From an uncultured Gammaproteobacteria bacterium (GTDB taxonomy: Bacteria; Pseudomonadota; Gammaproteobacteria; PS1; Pseudothioglobaceae): a stretch of 14,542 bases of DNA. The DNA lies in assembly GCA_929200175.1 (NCBI GenBank), contig CAKMYR010000020.1:1-14542 (forward strand), written 5' to 3'. The stretch's first letter is position 1. Each line of letters starts with the position of its first letter. This document shows, one piece after another, positions 14,095 to 14,542 of the stretch. The notes beneath the pieces were generated by a model. It saw only the letters and a program-made list of their open reading frames with translations. It was not told the origin of the DNA and ran no database searches. A program made the position numbers and the translations under genes.

Positions 14095-14098
14095 GGAG
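14093..14098 (+). promoter_or_regulatory. Shine-Dalgarno of msrA, overlapping the radA stop codon
   Basis: AAGGAG begins inside the radA TAA (14092-14094) and ends eight bases before the msrA ATG at 14107. This strong site sets the msrA start and places it in the same transcript as radA. Confidence 0.8.
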
Positions 14099-14106
14099 TA
14101 ATAATT

Positions 14107-14542
14107 ATGTTACAAATTGTATTTGCCGCTGGTTGTTTTTGGGGAGTAGAGAAATATTTTAGAAAAATTGACGGAGTAACTAATGTAGTTTCTGGTTACG
14201 CTGGCGGTAATTATGATAATCCATCTTATGAAGATATTTTAGAAAATCGTCATTCTACAAATCCTAATAATATAAATCATACCGAAGCAATAAAAATTAC
14301 TTATGATGAAAATCAAATTAGCACTACTAATTTAATTAAAAATTTTTGGGAAATGCATGACCCAACCCAATTAAATAAGCAAGGTAATGATATTGGAAAT
14401 AATTATCGTTCTGCAATTTATTGTACAACTCAAGAGCAAAAAGATATAGCCTTGGAAACAATGAGAGAATTTCAAATATTACTAACAAAATCTAATTATG
14501 GAAAAATTGTAACCGAAATTGAAATATTAAATAAATTTTGGC
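14107..14542 (+). CDS. msrA: MsrA, peptide-methionine (S)-S-oxide reductase, C-terminus cut by window edge
   Basis: MsrA reduces the S form of methionine sulfoxide in cytosolic proteins, with thioredoxin recycling. 145 codons are visible before the right edge. Cys10 in AAGCFWGVE is the catalytic cysteine, very near the N-terminus, so this is the compact form without the long N-terminal extension of E. coli MsrA (212). GYAGG (34-38), NPSYEDI (42-48) and HTEAIKI (60-66) follow, as does the conserved HDPTQLNKQGNDIGNNYRSAIY. Between YEDI and HTEA the loop is about eight residues longer than the usual VCxGxTGHAE form (it reads LENRHSTNPNNIN). C-terminal resolving cysteines would lie past the edge and cannot be checked. 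It follows radA by 12 bases with a strong Shine-Dalgarno. Confidence 0.95.
   Translation, partial: MLQIVFAAGCFWGVEKYFRKIDGVTNVVSGYAGGNYDNPSYEDILENRHSTNPNNINHTEAIKITYDENQISTTNLIKNFWEMHDPTQLNKQGNDIGNNYRSAIYCTTQEQKDIALETMREFQILLTKSNYGKIVTEIEILNKFW

Overview
This is a compact, AT-rich stretch of bacterial chromosome (roughly 30% G+C by eye) made of housekeeping genes with short gaps. The acyl carrier protein is very close to the enterobacterial sequence. MsrPQ, ParE at E. coli length, short-form HPF, RadA and QueC also point to a gammaproteobacterium. The low G+C and tight packing recall streamlined marine or symbiotic lineages such as the SUP05/Thioglobus group, but that placement is inference. 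I see no tRNA, rRNA, CRISPR array, insertion sequence or prophage block.

Layout. Positions 1-587 (minus) hold a GNAT acetyltransferase cut by the left edge. Positions 705-2203 (plus) hold msrP-msrQ, the periplasmic methionine sulfoxide reductase and its haem membrane partner, with overlapping stop and start codons. A 66-codon membrane-anchored small protein (2267-2467) follows and converges on fabF with one base between the stop codons. The minus strand then carries, in transcription order, argD-argF (10852-8802), nadE-parE-queC (8565-4082) and acpP-fabF (4004-2469). A GC-rich hairpin sits between acpP and fabF. From 11029 to the right edge the plus strand carries hpf-mgtE-radA-msrA, with msrA cut off.

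The most unusual item is nadE. The full glutamine-dependent NAD+ synthetase, with a nitrilase-type glutaminase and an ammonia-dependent synthetase, is preceded in frame by about 95 residues that read as a Cro/XRE-type helix-turn-helix plus C-terminal helices, like small phage-related regulators. No ATG, GTG or TTG codon lies between the two parts, so the enzyme cannot be initiated separately by an ordinary start. Just upstream is a cluster of TAGTTA/GTTA repeats on both strands overlapping a plausible promoter. This is consistent with a DNA-binding NAD synthetase that controls its own gene, in the manner of BirA or NadR, and it is the best candidate here for an undescribed arrangement.

Functional themes: methionine-oxidation repair at both ends (periplasmic MsrPQ, cytosolic MsrA), fatty-acid elongation (ACP, FabF), arginine synthesis (ArgD, ArgF), NAD and queuosine biosynthesis, Mg2+ import, chromosome maintenance (ParE, RadA) and ribosome hibernation (HPF).
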